DNA from: JAGVSZ01 sp035456405
GTDB taxonomy: Bacteria; Pseudomonadota; Gammaproteobacteria; Burkholderiales; SG8-39
Direction of reading: 5' to 3'
Assembly (NCBI GenBank): GCA_035456405.1
Contig: DATIDG010000075.1
Location: forward strand, 124,001 to 188,000
Length of the DNA: 64,000 nt
The notes below the pieces were generated by a model. It saw nothing but the letters and a program-made list of their open reading frames with translations. It was not told the origin of the DNA and did not search any database. This document shows, piece after piece, positions 1-9,395 of this stretch. The translations under genes were made by a program, and so were the position numbers. Position 1 is the first letter of the stretch. Every line of letters begins with the position of its first letter.

Positions 1-16
1 GGCTCCGCTACGCGGG

Positions 17-976
17 CTAGGAATTACGGCAGATCGCCGGTGCGGTGAGCGCCGCGTCGCCGTCGAGCGCCCTGCCCGCCGCGATCCAGGCGTCCAGGCC
101 GCCGAGCAGCGGCCGCGCGACGAATCCCCGGGCGCGCAGGATCTGCGCCGCCTTCGCGGCGCTGGCCTCGTCCGGGCAATCGCAATAGAGCACGACCTCG
201 CGTTCGCGCGGCAAACCGTCCTCCCCGCGCTCGATCGCGGCGAGATCGATCCAGATCGCGCCGGGAAGCGCACGCGCATCGACGCGTTGCATCGCGCTAC
301 CGCGGACGTCCACGATCACCGGAGCCTCGCCGCGGTCGATGAGCAACGCCAGATCCGCGGCGCTGATGCGCGGCACGTTTCGAGCCAGGGCTTCGCTTCG
401 TCGCCGCCACCAGCGCCAGCCGGCGTAGAGGATCAACAGCGCCGCGACCGCGGACGCCGTCTCCCAACCGAGCGCGGCCAGTGTGGTCAGTGCGGCGCCG
501 ATCTGGTCGCGCAGCAGCATGCCAGCCCCGACGACGACTAGTCCCCAGATCGCCGACCCCGCGGCGGAGAGCAGGAGAAAACGGCTCCACGACATTCCGA
601 GCGCGCCGGCGACCGGCGGCGCGACGAGCGAGATCCCGGGCACGAAGCGGCCGATTACGAGCGACGATGCGCCCCAACGGCCGAAGCTGTCCTCGGTGCG
701 CGCGACGCACGAGTCGGCCGACAAGGAGAGCCGACACAGCAGCCGGAGCACCCGGGGCCCGTAGCGCCGACCGGCCGCGAACCAGACTGCGTTGCCTGCA
801 AGCGTCCCGGCCACGATGGCCACGACGAGCGGCAGGATCTCGGCGACGGAAGCACCTGCACCGGCGAGCATGACCGTCGGCAGCATCGGCACGGGCACGC
901 CGATCTCGTGCAGCAGCGTATTCACCGCCACGATGACGATGGCGTCTCGCTGGCTGAAGAAGGCCGGATCGAGCAT
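17..976 (-). CDS. DedA-family membrane protein fused to a rhodanese domain
   Basis: A 319-residue inner-membrane protein. The N-terminal ~190 residues form a DedA/VTT domain with several hydrophobic segments and the conserved GRFVPGIS stretch near residues 109-116. After a basic linker (WRWWRRR) comes a rhodanese-like domain (about 203-300) with IVDVRG and the candidate catalytic Cys265 in YCDCPDE. DedA proteins are linked to membrane homeostasis and lipid flipping, and rhodanese domains to sulfur transfer; the combined substrate is unknown. The start lies 36 bp after the stop of the outer-membrane efflux gene on the same strand, so it may be the last gene of that operon. Family assignment is firm; function is inferred. 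Confidence 0.85.
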   Translation of the reverse strand: MLDPAFFSQRDAIVIVAVNTLLHEIGVPVPMLPTVMLAGAGASVAEILPLVVAIVAGTLAGNAVWFAAGRRYGPRVLRLLCRLSLSADSCVARTEDSFGRWGASSLVIGRFVPGISLVAPPVAGALGMSWSRFLLLSAAGSAIWGLVVVGAGMLLRDQIGAALTTLAALGWETASAVAALLILYAGWRWWRRRSEALARNVPRISAADLALLIDRGEAPVIVDVRGSAMQRVDARALPGAIWIDLAAIERGEDGLPREREVVLYCDCPDEASAAKAAQILRARGFVARPLLGGLDAWIAAGRALDGDAALTAPAICRNS

Positions 977-1012
977 GGGATGCGCGCCGCTACGTGCGCC
1001 TGCGCAGGCAGG

Positions 1013-2467
1013 TCATTTCTGCCCCTCGGCCTGCTTCGCCTGGTCGGCCCAGCCGCCGCCGAGCGCGCGGACGAGCGCGACGGTGGAAACGGCGCGCGCG
1101 CCGCGGATCTGCACATCGAGCCGCTGGACCACGAGGAGGGTGCGCTGCCCGTCCACCACCTGGAGGTAGTTCGCTGCGCCCGCGCGGTAGCGCGATTCGG
1201 CGATCTGCAGGGCGCGCGCGGCGGATTGCACCGATTCGCGGGTCGCCTCCGCCTGGCCGGCGAGCGTGCGCAGCGCGACGAGGTTGTCCTCGACTTCGGC
1301 GAACGCCCCGAGCACCGTCTGCCGGTACACGCCGACCGACTCCTCGAGGACGGCGTACGAGCGGTCGAGGTTCGCCTGGTTCCGCCCGCCGTCGAAGATC
1401 GGCATGGTCAGCATCGTGCCGAACAGCGGGCCGAGCGCCCACACCCGGCTCGACCACTGGAAGAGATCATTGAGGTCGTTCGACTCGTACCCGAACAGGC
1501 CGGTGATCCGGAGGGCCGGGAAGAACGCGGCCTTCGCGACGCCGATGCGCGCATTCGACGCGGCCATCGTGCGGCTCGCCGCCGCGACGTCGGGTCGGCG
1601 CTCCAGCAGGGAGGACGGCAACCCGGCCGGGATTGACGGCAGCGCCTCGACGAGCGGGGCCGGCGTCAGCGTGAACGACGCCGGCGCCTTGCCGAGCAGC
1701 ACTGCCAGCCCGTTCTCGATCTGCGCCCGCTGGCGCTCGAGCCCGTACACCTGGCTCTGCGCGAGCCCGACCTCGGTCTTCGCCTGGGCAAGGTCGAGCT
1801 CGCTGATTTCGCCGGCGTCGAAGCGCCGCTGAACGAGACGCTGGCTCTCCTGGCGCGACTTGACCGTCGCGCGCAGCAGGCGCAGCTCGTCGTCGGCCTG
1901 CCGGAGAGCGAAGTACGCCTGCGCGACGTCGGCCTGCACCGCGAGCATCGTGGCGCCGTACAGCGCCGCGGCGGCATCGGCGTCGCCGCGGGTAGCGGCG
2001 ACGCTGTCGGAGATGCGCCCGAAGAGGTCGGCCTCCCAACTCGCGGTAATCTGGCCGCGCCACACGGTGTACTCCGGGACCTCGGTGCCCTGGGGCAACC
2101 CGAGCGACACGCCGGATTGCTTGATTCGCGAGGGACCGAACCCGGCGTCGAACCGCGGGTAGCGCTCCGCGTTCACGATGCCGACCACAGCCCGCGACTG
2201 CGCGAGGCGCGCCGCGGCGATCTTCAGCGTCTGGTTCGCCGCGATTGCTTCGGCCTCGAGCTCGTCGAGCTTGGGGTCGTTGAAGACCTTCCACCACTCG
2301 CCGCGCGGCAGGGCGTCGGCGGGCTCCGCGGCCTTCCACGCGCCGCGCGGCTCGTCGGGGCCGAGCGCCTTGTATTGCGCAGGCACGTCGACCTCGGGCT
2401 GCTCGAGCTTGGGCGCGAGCGAGCAGCCGGCCAGAAGGGCGAGGGTGAGAGGGAGCAGCCGTTTCAT
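1013..2467 (-). CDS. RND efflux outer-membrane factor, NodT/OprM type lipoprotein
   Basis: A 484-residue TolC-like outer-membrane channel of a tripartite efflux pump. It begins with a lipoprotein signal whose lipobox is LLAGCS, placing the lipidated Cys near residue 15, followed by PKLEQPEVDVP typical of NodT-family proteins. Two long alpha-helical repeats (for example GEISELDLAQAKTEVGLAQSQVYGLERQ) match the outer-membrane efflux protein fold. It starts 16 bp after the pump permease stop on the same strand and completes the adaptor-pump-channel order. The exported substrate cannot be read from sequence. Length is normal for the family. Confidence 0.93.
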   Translation of the reverse strand: MKRLLPLTLALLAGCSLAPKLEQPEVDVPAQYKALGPDEPRGAWKAAEPADALPRGEWWKVFNDPKLDELEAEAIAANQTLKIAAARLAQSRAVVGIVNAERYPRFDAGFGPSRIKQSGVSLGLPQGTEVPEYTVWRGQITASWEADLFGRISDSVAATRGDADAAAALYGATMLAVQADVAQAYFALRQADDELRLLRATVKSRQESQRLVQRRFDAGEISELDLAQAKTEVGLAQSQVYGLERQRAQIENGLAVLLGKAPASFTLTPAPLVEALPSIPAGLPSSLLERRPDVAAASRTMAASNARIGVAKAAFFPALRITGLFGYESNDLNDLFQWSSRVWALGPLFGTMLTMPIFDGGRNQANLDRSYAVLEESVGVYRQTVLGAFAEVEDNLVALRTLAGQAEATRESVQSAARALQIAESRYRAGAANYLQVVDGQRTLLVVQRLDVQIRGARAVSTVALVRALGGGWADQAKQAEGQK

Positions 2468-2483
2468 CGCCGTCTCCTCGTCC

Positions 2484-5400
2484 TCAAGCCGCCGCCGCGG
2501 CGGGCTTCACCACCCGCCTGCCGAACTTCCGGTGCAGCAGCACGTAGAACACCGGCGTCATGAACAGGCCGAAGAAGGTCACGCCGAGCATGCCCCAGAA
2601 CACCGCGATGCCGATCGCGTGCCGCATCTCGGCGCCGGCGCCGATCGAGAACACGAGCGGCACCACGCCCATGATGAAGGCGAACGAGGTCATCAGGATC
2701 GGCCGCAGCCGCATGCGGCACGCCTCGAGCGCTGCGCGCACCGGGTCGTGCGCCGGCTCCTTCATCTCCAGCTCGCGCGCGAACTCCACGATCAGGATCG
2801 CGTTCTTGCACGCGAGCCCCATCAGCACGAAGAGCGCGATCTGCGTGAAGATGTTGTTGTCGCCGCCTGAGAAGTAGACGCCCGCGATCGCGAACAGCAG
2901 GCACATCGGCACGATCAGGATGATCGCGAGCGGGAGCTTCAGGCTCTCGTACTGCGCGGCGAGCACCAGGAACACGAGCAGCACGCACAGCGGGAACACG
3001 AGCACCGCGGTGTTGCCGGCCAGGATTTCCTGGTAGGTGAGATCGGTCCACTCGAACGTGATGCCGCGCGGCAGCGTCTCGCGCGCGATCCGCTCGATCG
3101 CCGCCTGCGCCTGCCCGGAACTGAAGCCCGGCGCGGCGGCGCCGTTGAGGTCCGCCGACGGGAACGCGTTGTAGCGGATGGCGCGGTCCGGCCCGAAGCT
3201 CTGCTCGACGCGCAGGAGCGAACCGAGCGGCACCAGCTCGCCCTTGGCGTTGCGGGTCTTGAGCTGCCCGATGTCCTCCGCCCGGGATCGGTACGGCGCG
3301 TCGGCCTGCACCACGACGCGGTAGGTGCGCCCGAAGCGATTGAAGTCGTTGACGTAGAGCGACCCGAGGTTGATCTGCATCGTGTCGAAGACGTCGGTGA
3401 GCGCGACCCCCATGCGCTTCGCCTTGGCCCGGTCGACGTCGGCGTAAAGCTGCGGCACGTTGATCTGGAAGCTCGAGAAGCTGGGCGTGAGCTCCGGAGT
3501 CTGGAAGGTGCGCATCTGCACCGCCTTCATCGCGTCGTAGAGCGCCTGGTCGCCGAGCCCCGCGCGGTCCTCGATCTGCAGCTTGAAGCCGCCGATCGTG
3601 CCGATGCCGTTCACCGGCGGCGGCGGGAACACCGCGATGAACGCATCCTCGATCGACGCCAGCTTCTGGTTCACCGCGCCCGCGATCGCGCCGCCGGAGA
3701 GCTCGCGCGAGCGCCGCTTCTCGAACTCGTCGAGCCCGAAGAACACGATCCCGGCGTTCGGCGCGTTGGTGAAGCCGGCGATCGAGAGCCCCGGGAACGC
3801 CACCGCGTCCCTGATCCCCGGCGTCTTCATCGCGATGTCGGACATGCGCCGGAGCACGTCCTCGGTGCGGTCGAGCGAGGCGCCGTCGGGAAGCTGCGCG
3901 AACCCGACCAGGTACTGCTTGTCCTGCCCGGGCACGAAACCGGACGGCACGGCTTGGAAGCCGACGTAGGTCACGCCGAGGAGCACGAGGTACACCCCGA
4001 ACGCGATCGCCTTGCGGTTCAGCACGCGCGCCACCGTGCTCTGGTACTTCGCCGCCGAGCGGTTGAAGAAGCGGTTGAAGCGCGTGAAGAACCAGCCGAA
4101 CGCCCGGTCCATCCAGACCGTCAGCCGGTCCTTGGGTGCGTCGTGCGAGCGCAGCAGCAGCGCCGCCAGCGCCGGCGAGAGGGTGAGCGAGTTGAACGCC
4201 GAGATCACCGTCGAGATCGCGATCGTGAGCGAGAACTGGCGGTAGAACTGGCCGGTGAGCCCGCTCACGAACGCGATCGGGATGAACACCGCGCACAGGG
4301 TCAGCGCGATCGCGATGATCGGCCCGCTCACCTCGCGCATCGCTCGGTAGGTGGCCTCCTTCGCGTCGTAGCCGAGCTCGAGGTTGCGCTCGACGTTCTC
4401 GACGACGACGATCGCGTCGTCGACCACGATGCCGATCGCGAGCACCAGCCCGAAGAGCGTCAGCGTGTTGATCGAGAAACCGAGCAGCAGCATGACCGCG
4501 AAGGTGCCGACGATCGACACCGGCACGGCCACAAGCGGGATGATCGAGGCGCGCCAGGTCTGCAGGAACACGATCACCACTAGCACCACGAGGAGCGTCG
4601 CCTCGAACAGCGTCCGGATCACCGCCTTGATCGACTGGAGCACGAAGCGGGTGGGGTCGTAGACGATGTCGTAGTCCACCCCAGCGGGGAAGTCCTTCTT
4701 CATCTCCGCCATCGCGCGCCGCACCTCGTCCGACAGCGCGATCGCGTTCGACTGCGGCGCCTGGAATATCGCGATTGCGACCGCCGGCTTGTTGTTGAGC
4801 AGCGAGCGCAGCGCGTACTCGCCCGCGCCCAGCTCGACGCGCGCGATGTCCTTCAGCCGAAGCACGCCACCGTCGGCCGAGGTCGAGACGATGACGTTGC
4901 GGAACTCTTCCTCGGTGGCGAGCCTCCCTTGAGCGTTCACCGAGAGCTGGAATTCGGTGTGCCGCGTCGCCGGCGGCGCACCGACGACGCCGGCCGCCAC
5001 TTGCTTGTTCTGCTCGCGCAGCGCGTTCACCACGTCGCTCGCCGTGAGGTTGCGGCTCGCGAGCTTCTGCGGGTCGATCCAGACCCGCATCGCGTAGTCG
5101 CCGCCGCCGAACACCAGCACCTGGCCCATACCCGGGATGCGTTGCAGGTTGTCCTTGACGTTGAGGACCGCGTAGTTGCGCAGATACAGCTCGTCGTAGC
5201 GCTCGTCGGGCGACAGGATGTGCACGACCATCGCGAAGTCGGGCGAGCTCTTCTGCGTCACCACGCCAATCTGGCGCACCTCCTCCGGCAGGCGCGGCAG
5301 CGCGCGCTGGACGCGGTTCTGCACCTGCGTCTCAGCAAGGTCGATGTCGGTGCCGATCTTGAACGTCACTGTGAGCTGCAGCACGCCGTCAGTGGTCGCC

Positions 5401-5648
5401 TGCGACTCCATGTACAGCATGTTCTCGACGCCGTTGATCTGCTCTTCCAGCGGCGCGGCCACCGTCTCGGCGATCACTTTCGGGTTCGCGCCGGGATAGG
5501 TGGCGCGCACGACGACCGACGGCGGGACGACGTCCGGGTATTCCGCCACCGGCAGGACCCAGATGGAGACCAGCCCGGCGAGGAACAGGAGCGTCGAGAG
5601 CACGCCCGCGAAGATCGGGCGGTCGATGAAGAATTGCGAGAGATTCAT
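2484..5648 (-). CDS. RND efflux pump permease, hydrophobe/amphiphile type (AcrB-like)
   Basis: A 1054-residue inner-membrane proton/drug antiporter of the HAE1 family, full length. It begins NLSQFFIDRPIFAGVLS, the usual AcrB-like start. The proton-relay residues are present: the paired Asp in GIVVDDAIVVVENV (TM4) and the Lys in GLACKNAILIVEFA (TM10). Two large periplasmic loops follow TM1 and TM7. It lies between the adaptor gene (upstream, its start overlapped neither way by more than a few bases) and the outer-membrane factor gene, so the three are probably co-transcribed. No TetR or MarR repressor gene lies next to it, so its local regulator is not visible. Substrates are likely hydrophobic drugs, solvents or bile-like compounds, by family only. 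Confidence 0.95.
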   Translation of the reverse strand: MNLSQFFIDRPIFAGVLSTLLFLAGLVSIWVLPVAEYPDVVPPSVVVRATYPGANPKVIAETVAAPLEEQINGVENMLYMESQATTDGVLQLTVTFKIGTDIDLAETQVQNRVQRALPRLPEEVRQIGVVTQKSSPDFAMVVHILSPDERYDELYLRNYAVLNVKDNLQRIPGMGQVLVFGGGDYAMRVWIDPQKLASRNLTASDVVNALREQNKQVAAGVVGAPPATRHTEFQLSVNAQGRLATEEEFRNVIVSTSADGGVLRLKDIARVELGAGEYALRSLLNNKPAVAIAIFQAPQSNAIALSDEVRRAMAEMKKDFPAGVDYDIVYDPTRFVLQSIKAVIRTLFEATLLVVLVVIVFLQTWRASIIPLVAVPVSIVGTFAVMLLLGFSINTLTLFGLVLAIGIVVDDAIVVVENVERNLELGYDAKEATYRAMREVSGPIIAIALTLCAVFIPIAFVSGLTGQFYRQFSLTIAISTVISAFNSLTLSPALAALLLRSHDAPKDRLTVWMDRAFGWFFTRFNRFFNRSAAKYQSTVARVLNRKAIAFGVYLVLLGVTYVGFQAVPSGFVPGQDKQYLVGFAQLPDGASLDRTEDVLRRMSDIAMKTPGIRDAVAFPGLSIAGFTNAPNAGIVFFGLDEFEKRRSRELSGGAIAGAVNQKLASIEDAFIAVFPPPPVNGIGTIGGFKLQIEDRAGLGDQALYDAMKAVQMRTFQTPELTPSFSSFQINVPQLYADVDRAKAKRMGVALTDVFDTMQINLGSLYVNDFNRFGRTYRVVVQADAPYRSRAEDIGQLKTRNAKGELVPLGSLLRVEQSFGPDRAIRYNAFPSADLNGAAAPGFSSGQAQAAIERIARETLPRGITFEWTDLTYQEILAGNTAVLVFPLCVLLVFLVLAAQYESLKLPLAIILIVPMCLLFAIAGVYFSGGDNNIFTQIALFVLMGLACKNAILIVEFARELEMKEPAHDPVRAALEACRMRLRPILMTSFAFIMGVVPLVFSIGAGAEMRHAIGIAVFWGMLGVTFFGLFMTPVFYVLLHRKFGRRVVKPAAAAA

Positions 5649-5652
5649 GGCG

Positions 5653-6843
5653 TCACGTCCGCTTGCTGGCTGAGCCGTTGCGCCCGTTCGGCGCCTGCGC
5701 CTCCATCGGCACGGTCTGCGGCGTGATCGGCGCGCCCGGTCGCACGCGCTGGAGGCCGTTCACGACGATCACCTCGCCGGGCTTCAGTCCCGACTCGATC
5801 ACGCGCAGCCCGTCGACGACGCGGCCGATCTTCACTTCGCGGTAGACCGCCTTGTTCTCCGCGTCCACCACCAGCACGAAGCGCCTGCTCTGGTCCGTGC
5901 CGATCGCGCGGTCCGCGACGAGCACGGCCCGGCGCGGCTGCGCGGTGTCGCCGAGCTTCACGCGCGCGAAGAGACCGGGGGTGAAGCGCCCGCTCTTGTT
6001 GTCGACGGTTGCGCGCATCCGCACCGTGCCGCTCGTCGGGTCGACGCGGTTGTCGACGAATTCGAGCGTGCCGGCGTGCGGGAAGCCCTCCTCGTCGGCG
6101 AGGCCGACCGACACCGCGAGCGCGGCCTTGCGCGCGCCGGCGATGTACTTGAGATACGCCCCCTCGTCGGCCTGGAACGAGACGTAGACCGGGTTCACCG
6201 ACACCACCGTCGTCAGCACCGGCGACGGCGGCATCTCGCCTTGCACGAGGTTGCCGACGGTGATCTCCGCCTTGCCCACCCGGCCGGAGATCGGCGCGGT
6301 GATGCGCGTGTAGCCGAGGTTCAGGCGCGCGTTGACGAGCGCCGCCTCGATCGCCTTGAGCTGCGACTCGAGCGTGCGCACGCGGGTAACCGCGTCGTCG
6401 AACTCGCGCTTCGAGGTCGCGCGGTCCGCCCACATCTCCTCGTTCCGCTTGAGCTCGATGCGCGCGAGGTCGAGCTGCGAGCGCGTGGCCGTGACCTGGC
6501 TCTCGGCCGCCGCGACCTGCGCCTCGAACGAGCGCGGGTCGATCTGGAACAGGAGGTCGCCCTTCTTCACCTCGGCGCCGGGTTTGAAGTGGATCGACTG
6601 GAGATAGCCGTTGATGCGCGCGCGCACCTCGACCGAGTCGACCGCCTCGACCCGGCCCGGGAACTCGTCCGAATCGATGACTTCCTTCTCGATCGCGGCC
6701 GCGACGCTCACCGGCGGAGCGGGCGGCGGACCGCCCTGCGCCTTCGCGTCGCCGCGCCCCTCGCCGCACCCGGCGAGAATGCCGAGCACCAGCGCGCCGA
6801 GCGCCAGCGCGCCTGGCAGGCGGAATATCGCAAGGGTATACAT
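5653..6843 (-). CDS. RND efflux periplasmic adaptor (membrane fusion protein)
   Basis: A 396-residue AcrA/MexA-type adaptor that bridges the inner-membrane pump and outer-membrane channel. The reading frame is open far upstream, but the start at 6843 (MYTLAIFRLPG) is chosen because it has an AGGAGAG ribosome site just before it and gives a lipoprotein signal with lipobox LAGCG. The order is beta-barrel, lipoyl (VRARINGYLQSIHFKPGAEV), a coiled-coil hairpin around residues 100-170, then beta-barrel and membrane-proximal parts ending in KPGEVIVVNGLQRVRPG. It is the first gene of the efflux operon and stops 4 bp before the pump gene start. Confidence 0.93.
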   Translation of the reverse strand: MYTLAIFRLPGALALGALVLGILAGCGEGRGDAKAQGGPPPAPPVSVAAAIEKEVIDSDEFPGRVEAVDSVEVRARINGYLQSIHFKPGAEVKKGDLLFQIDPRSFEAQVAAAESQVTATRSQLDLARIELKRNEEMWADRATSKREFDDAVTRVRTLESQLKAIEAALVNARLNLGYTRITAPISGRVGKAEITVGNLVQGEMPPSPVLTTVVSVNPVYVSFQADEGAYLKYIAGARKAALAVSVGLADEEGFPHAGTLEFVDNRVDPTSGTVRMRATVDNKSGRFTPGLFARVKLGDTAQPRRAVLVADRAIGTDQSRRFVLVVDAENKAVYREVKIGRVVDGLRVIESGLKPGEVIVVNGLQRVRPGAPITPQTVPMEAQAPNGRNGSASKRT

Positions 6844-6923
6844 CGCGTGCTCTCCTGGTCTCGACGCTCGGGGATTGTCGAATCGGCCGGCTGGCGGATC
6901 GCTGACCGATGGGTTCTGCGTCG

Positions 6924-6933
6924 CACTATAGTG
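6924..6933. promoter_or_regulatory. Palindrome CACTATAGTG upstream of the efflux operon
   Basis: A perfect 10-bp palindrome 81 bp before the adaptor start. Read on the minus strand it contains TATAGT, a five-of-six match to a -10 box, but only a T-rich stretch sits at the -35 spacing. It may be a promoter overlapped by an operator. No regulator gene adjoins it, so the call is tentative. Confidence 0.3.
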
Positions 6934-7210
6934 GATCGATTCGCTCGAAAAAACCCGCAGTGAGTTAATGATTTGTTCCGGATTCGCAAACGACGATGAC
7001 TGCTCCGTGACAAGTCGAACGAGAGGGCGCCAGATCGACATAGAGCAGCAAGAATTGCAGGGCCCTACGCGTCTGCGGGTCGTGGAAGGCGCCTTGTCGG
7101 GATCGGTGAGCGGTTGATACCGATGATTCGATCGGCTGTGCCGATAGACCGAGCACGGCGGCGGCTGAGGATCGCGCGCCTCGTTCTCGCGGCGAGATGG
7201 CCGCTCTAGC

Positions 7211-7242
7211 GGCGCGTCGCTTAAGCGGCACGTCGCTTGAGC
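7211..7242. repeat. Two tandem 16-bp repeats
   Basis: GGCGCGTCGCTTAAGC is followed directly by GGCACGTCGCTTGAGC (14 of 16 identical). The first copy and its junction form the perfect palindrome CGCTTAAGCG. It lies in the intergenic region upstream of the metallophosphatase; no function is known. Confidence 0.6.
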
Positions 7243-7430
7243 ACAACGCTCCTTGGCGAACATGCGCGGCCGGGGTCGAGGGGGAGGCCTTTCGGTCGCC
7301 CAGGCCCGCGGTGGCCGTGTGACATTCTCCCCTCCCCGCGCGCCTTCGGGTGCAGCCAAGCGGGCTTCAGAGAACGATTCCCTCGCGACTGCCGCGCCCG
7401 GGGGCGACACTCGCCCGGCGAGGAACCCGG

Positions 7431-8273
7431 GTGAACTACGACATCATCGGCGACGTCCATGGCCGGCACGACCGGCTCGTCGCGCTGCTCCGCACGCTCG
7501 GCTACCAGGAAACGATGCGCGCCTGGCGGCATCCCGATCGCACTGCGGTCTTCGTCGGCGACTTCATCGACCGCGGGCCGCAGCAGGTCGCGACCGTCAA
7601 GCTGGTGCGCGCGATGGTCGACACCGGCGCCGCCAGGGCGATCATGGGCAACCACGAGTTCAACGCCATCGCGTGGGCGACGCGCGATCCCGCGCATCCC
7701 GGCAAGCGTCTGCGCCGGCACGATCGACCGGGGAACCGCCGGCAGCACCGGGCGTTCCTCGCGGAGGTCGAGAACACGCCGCTCCACGCCGAGATCATCG
7801 CGTGGTTCAAGACCCTGCCCCTGTGGCTCGACTTGGGCGCGATCCGCGTCGTGCACGCGTGCTGGAGCGATGTCTGGATCGACCGGCTGCAGCCGCACCT
7901 CGGCTACGGCGCGACGCTCACCGACGAGCTGATCGTCGGGGCGAACCGCAAGGGCCACTGGGCGTTCGACGCGGTCGAGACGCTGTGCAAGGGTCCCGAG
8001 GTCGATCTGCCCGCCGGCAAATCCTTCACCGACAGGGACGGCAAGAAGCGCACGAAGGCGCGCGTGCGCTGGTGGGAGCAGGCGCCGGCCACGCGCGAAG
8101 CGCGCGCGGCGTCACCGGTCTTCTTTGGTCACTACAGCCTGGACGCCCGGCCCGCGCCGATGAGCGCGACGCTCGCGTGCGTCGACTACAGCGCCGGCGA
8201 AGGCGGGAACCTCGTGGCGTACCGGTGGGAAGGCGAGCGGGAGCTGCGCAAGACGCATTATCTCTGGGTGTGA
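7431..8273 (+). CDS. Calcineurin-like metallophosphoesterase (PPP family phosphatase)
   Basis: A 280-residue predicted Ser/Thr-type phosphatase or diadenosine-tetraphosphatase-like enzyme. It carries the PPP signature blocks in order: GDVHGR at the N-terminus (Asp8, His10), GDFIDRGP around residue 40, GNHEF around residue 70, then a late FFGHYS motif supplying another metal-binding His. The frame is open further upstream, but GTG at 7431 is preferred because AGGA lies six bases before it and the protein then begins right at the first motif. It is a stand-alone gene facing a DUF2242 gene. Substrate is uncertain: PrpE-like and ApaH-like functions are both possible. Confidence 0.88.
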   Translation: MNYDIIGDVHGRHDRLVALLRTLGYQETMRAWRHPDRTAVFVGDFIDRGPQQVATVKLVRAMVDTGAARAIMGNHEFNAIAWATRDPAHPGKRLRRHDRPGNRRQHRAFLAEVENTPLHAEIIAWFKTLPLWLDLGAIRVVHACWSDVWIDRLQPHLGYGATLTDELIVGANRKGHWAFDAVETLCKGPEVDLPAGKSFTDRDGKKRTKARVRWWEQAPATREARAASPVFFGHYSLDARPAPMSATLACVDYSAGEGGNLVAYRWEGERELRKTHYLWV

Positions 8274-8313
8274 AACCCGCGAGGACGCGCGCGGCCGCAC
8301 CGACGAGCAGCGC

Positions 8314-8841
8314 CTAAGGCGTCGTCGTCTCGTCGTCCACGACGAGATAGTGCGCCACGAGCCCGAAGAACCGGGCATAGAAATCGCCCGCGGAAATCGT
8401 CTCGCTTGCCACCTTGACCATCGCGTCGTCGCTCGACCCGAACGGCACCGAAACCGTCCCGAACGCACCGACGCCGACGCTCGCGGAGGTCGCGCTCTTC
8501 TTCAGCGCATAGCGATCCTGCAGCGCGTTCACGAAGGCGACCGATCCGCCGCCGGCGTTGTTCGGCGCGCACACGACATGGAACTCGATCTCGACGTGCG
8601 TGTTGTGGTCGTGCTGGAACTTCTTGCGACCCTCGACCTCGTCTCGCTTCGCCGCGCTCGTCAGATAGCCCTGGCTCAGCAACGCCCGCCGCGCCGCGTC
8701 GCAGGTGGCCTCCGGCGACGCGGGGAAGACGCGCGAGAAGGCGCTCGCGGGGTCGAAGCGCTCCTGTTGATGGATGGCGGGGACCGGGGTCTGGCACGCC
8801 GCGAGCGCGGCGAGGCCAAAGAGGGCGAGCGCGAGACGCAT
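8314..8841 (-). CDS. DUF2242 lipoprotein
   Basis: A 175-residue exported protein of unknown function. The start at 8841 (MRLALALFGLAALAACQTP) is chosen because it gives a lipoprotein signal with lipobox LAAC, so the mature protein should be membrane anchored. The body matches the DUF2242 pattern common in Burkholderiales: EATCDAARRALLSQGY, then HVEIEFHVVCAPN, FVNALQDRYALKK and a C-terminal FYARFFGLV. It converges on the metallophosphatase gene with a 40-bp gap. No enzymatic motif is visible. Confidence 0.8.
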   Translation of the reverse strand: MRLALALFGLAALAACQTPVPAIHQQERFDPASAFSRVFPASPEATCDAARRALLSQGYLTSAAKRDEVEGRKKFQHDHNTHVEIEFHVVCAPNNAGGGSVAFVNALQDRYALKKSATSASVGVGAFGTVSVPFGSSDDAMVKVASETISAGDFYARFFGLVAHYLVVDDETTTP

Positions 8842-9102
8842 GGACGGTGGCCGGAACTTGAAAGACTGTCGCTTTGCGAGGACGGCGGATCGCGCGCCGC
8901 CGGATCGAATGGTCGCATCTCCGCCGGGGCGGTGCAAACGGTCAACCCCTCGACCAGCACGACGCTCGTGGCATCGCGCGCCTCCCCGAAATGGGGCCGT
9001 GTCGTTCCGGTACGACCAACGATTCGTCGACTAGCATCTGCCAATGCCGTGACGATGCAGCCGCCGCCGTGCGGCGTCACGGGTGCGTTCCGGGGAGGAT
9101 GA

Positions 9103-9395
9103 GGTCGGTATGCAGCTCGTGTGCACGATGAGCGGTGCGACCGGGGAGTACACCTTTTCGGGGTGGTCCAGCGGGATGCGGACAACCGCTTCCACGCCGA
9201 GGCCCGCGTCTTCGACCATCCCGATCCGTCGGTCTCGCTGCCGTCGGAACGATGCTCCGGCACCTGGTGTCGGTGGAGGGCGGTTCGCTAGAAGGCGCCG
9301 AGCTGCTGCTCGAGGAGGCCTTTGCCGCGCGGCTCGGTGCACCGGACTGGGTGCGCTGGCGTAATGCGGACGATCGCGGGCCGGGGCGGGCGTGA
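9103..9395 (+). pseudogene. Possible frameshifted coding remnant
   Basis: Two adjoining pieces in different plus-strand frames look like one short protein. The first, from about 9103, reads HLFGVVQRDADNRFHAEARV and on to FDHPDPSVSL. After about 9240 the sense continues in another frame as MLRHLVSVEGGSLEGAELLL and on to a stop at 9395. Together they would give about 95 residues. No family is recognised. This is inferred from residue composition only. Confidence 0.25.

Larger units (their letters stand above)
6844..7430. other. Intergenic region between divergent efflux operon and metallophosphatase
   Basis: About 590 bp with no convincing gene. Besides the palindrome at 6924-6933 it holds GCCGCT-CT-AGCGGC near 7200 and two tandem copies of a 16-bp unit (see the separate repeat entry). 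It must carry the promoters for both divergent units, but apart from the weak candidate above none could be identified with confidence. Confidence 0.5.

Noticed and set aside
2464..4296. A long minus-strand frame overlapping the RND pump gene
   Set aside because: Arg-rich shadow of the pump gene in another frame; the pump frame holds all family motifs.
4929..5726. Plus-strand frame antisense to the RND pump start
   Set aside because: His/Arg-rich with no ribosome site or recognisable domain.
6844..7410. Extending the efflux adaptor N-terminus to a start near 7410
   Set aside because: The extra ~190 residues are Arg/Ser/Pro-rich without a domain, while 6843 has a ribosome site and a lipoprotein signal directly behind it.
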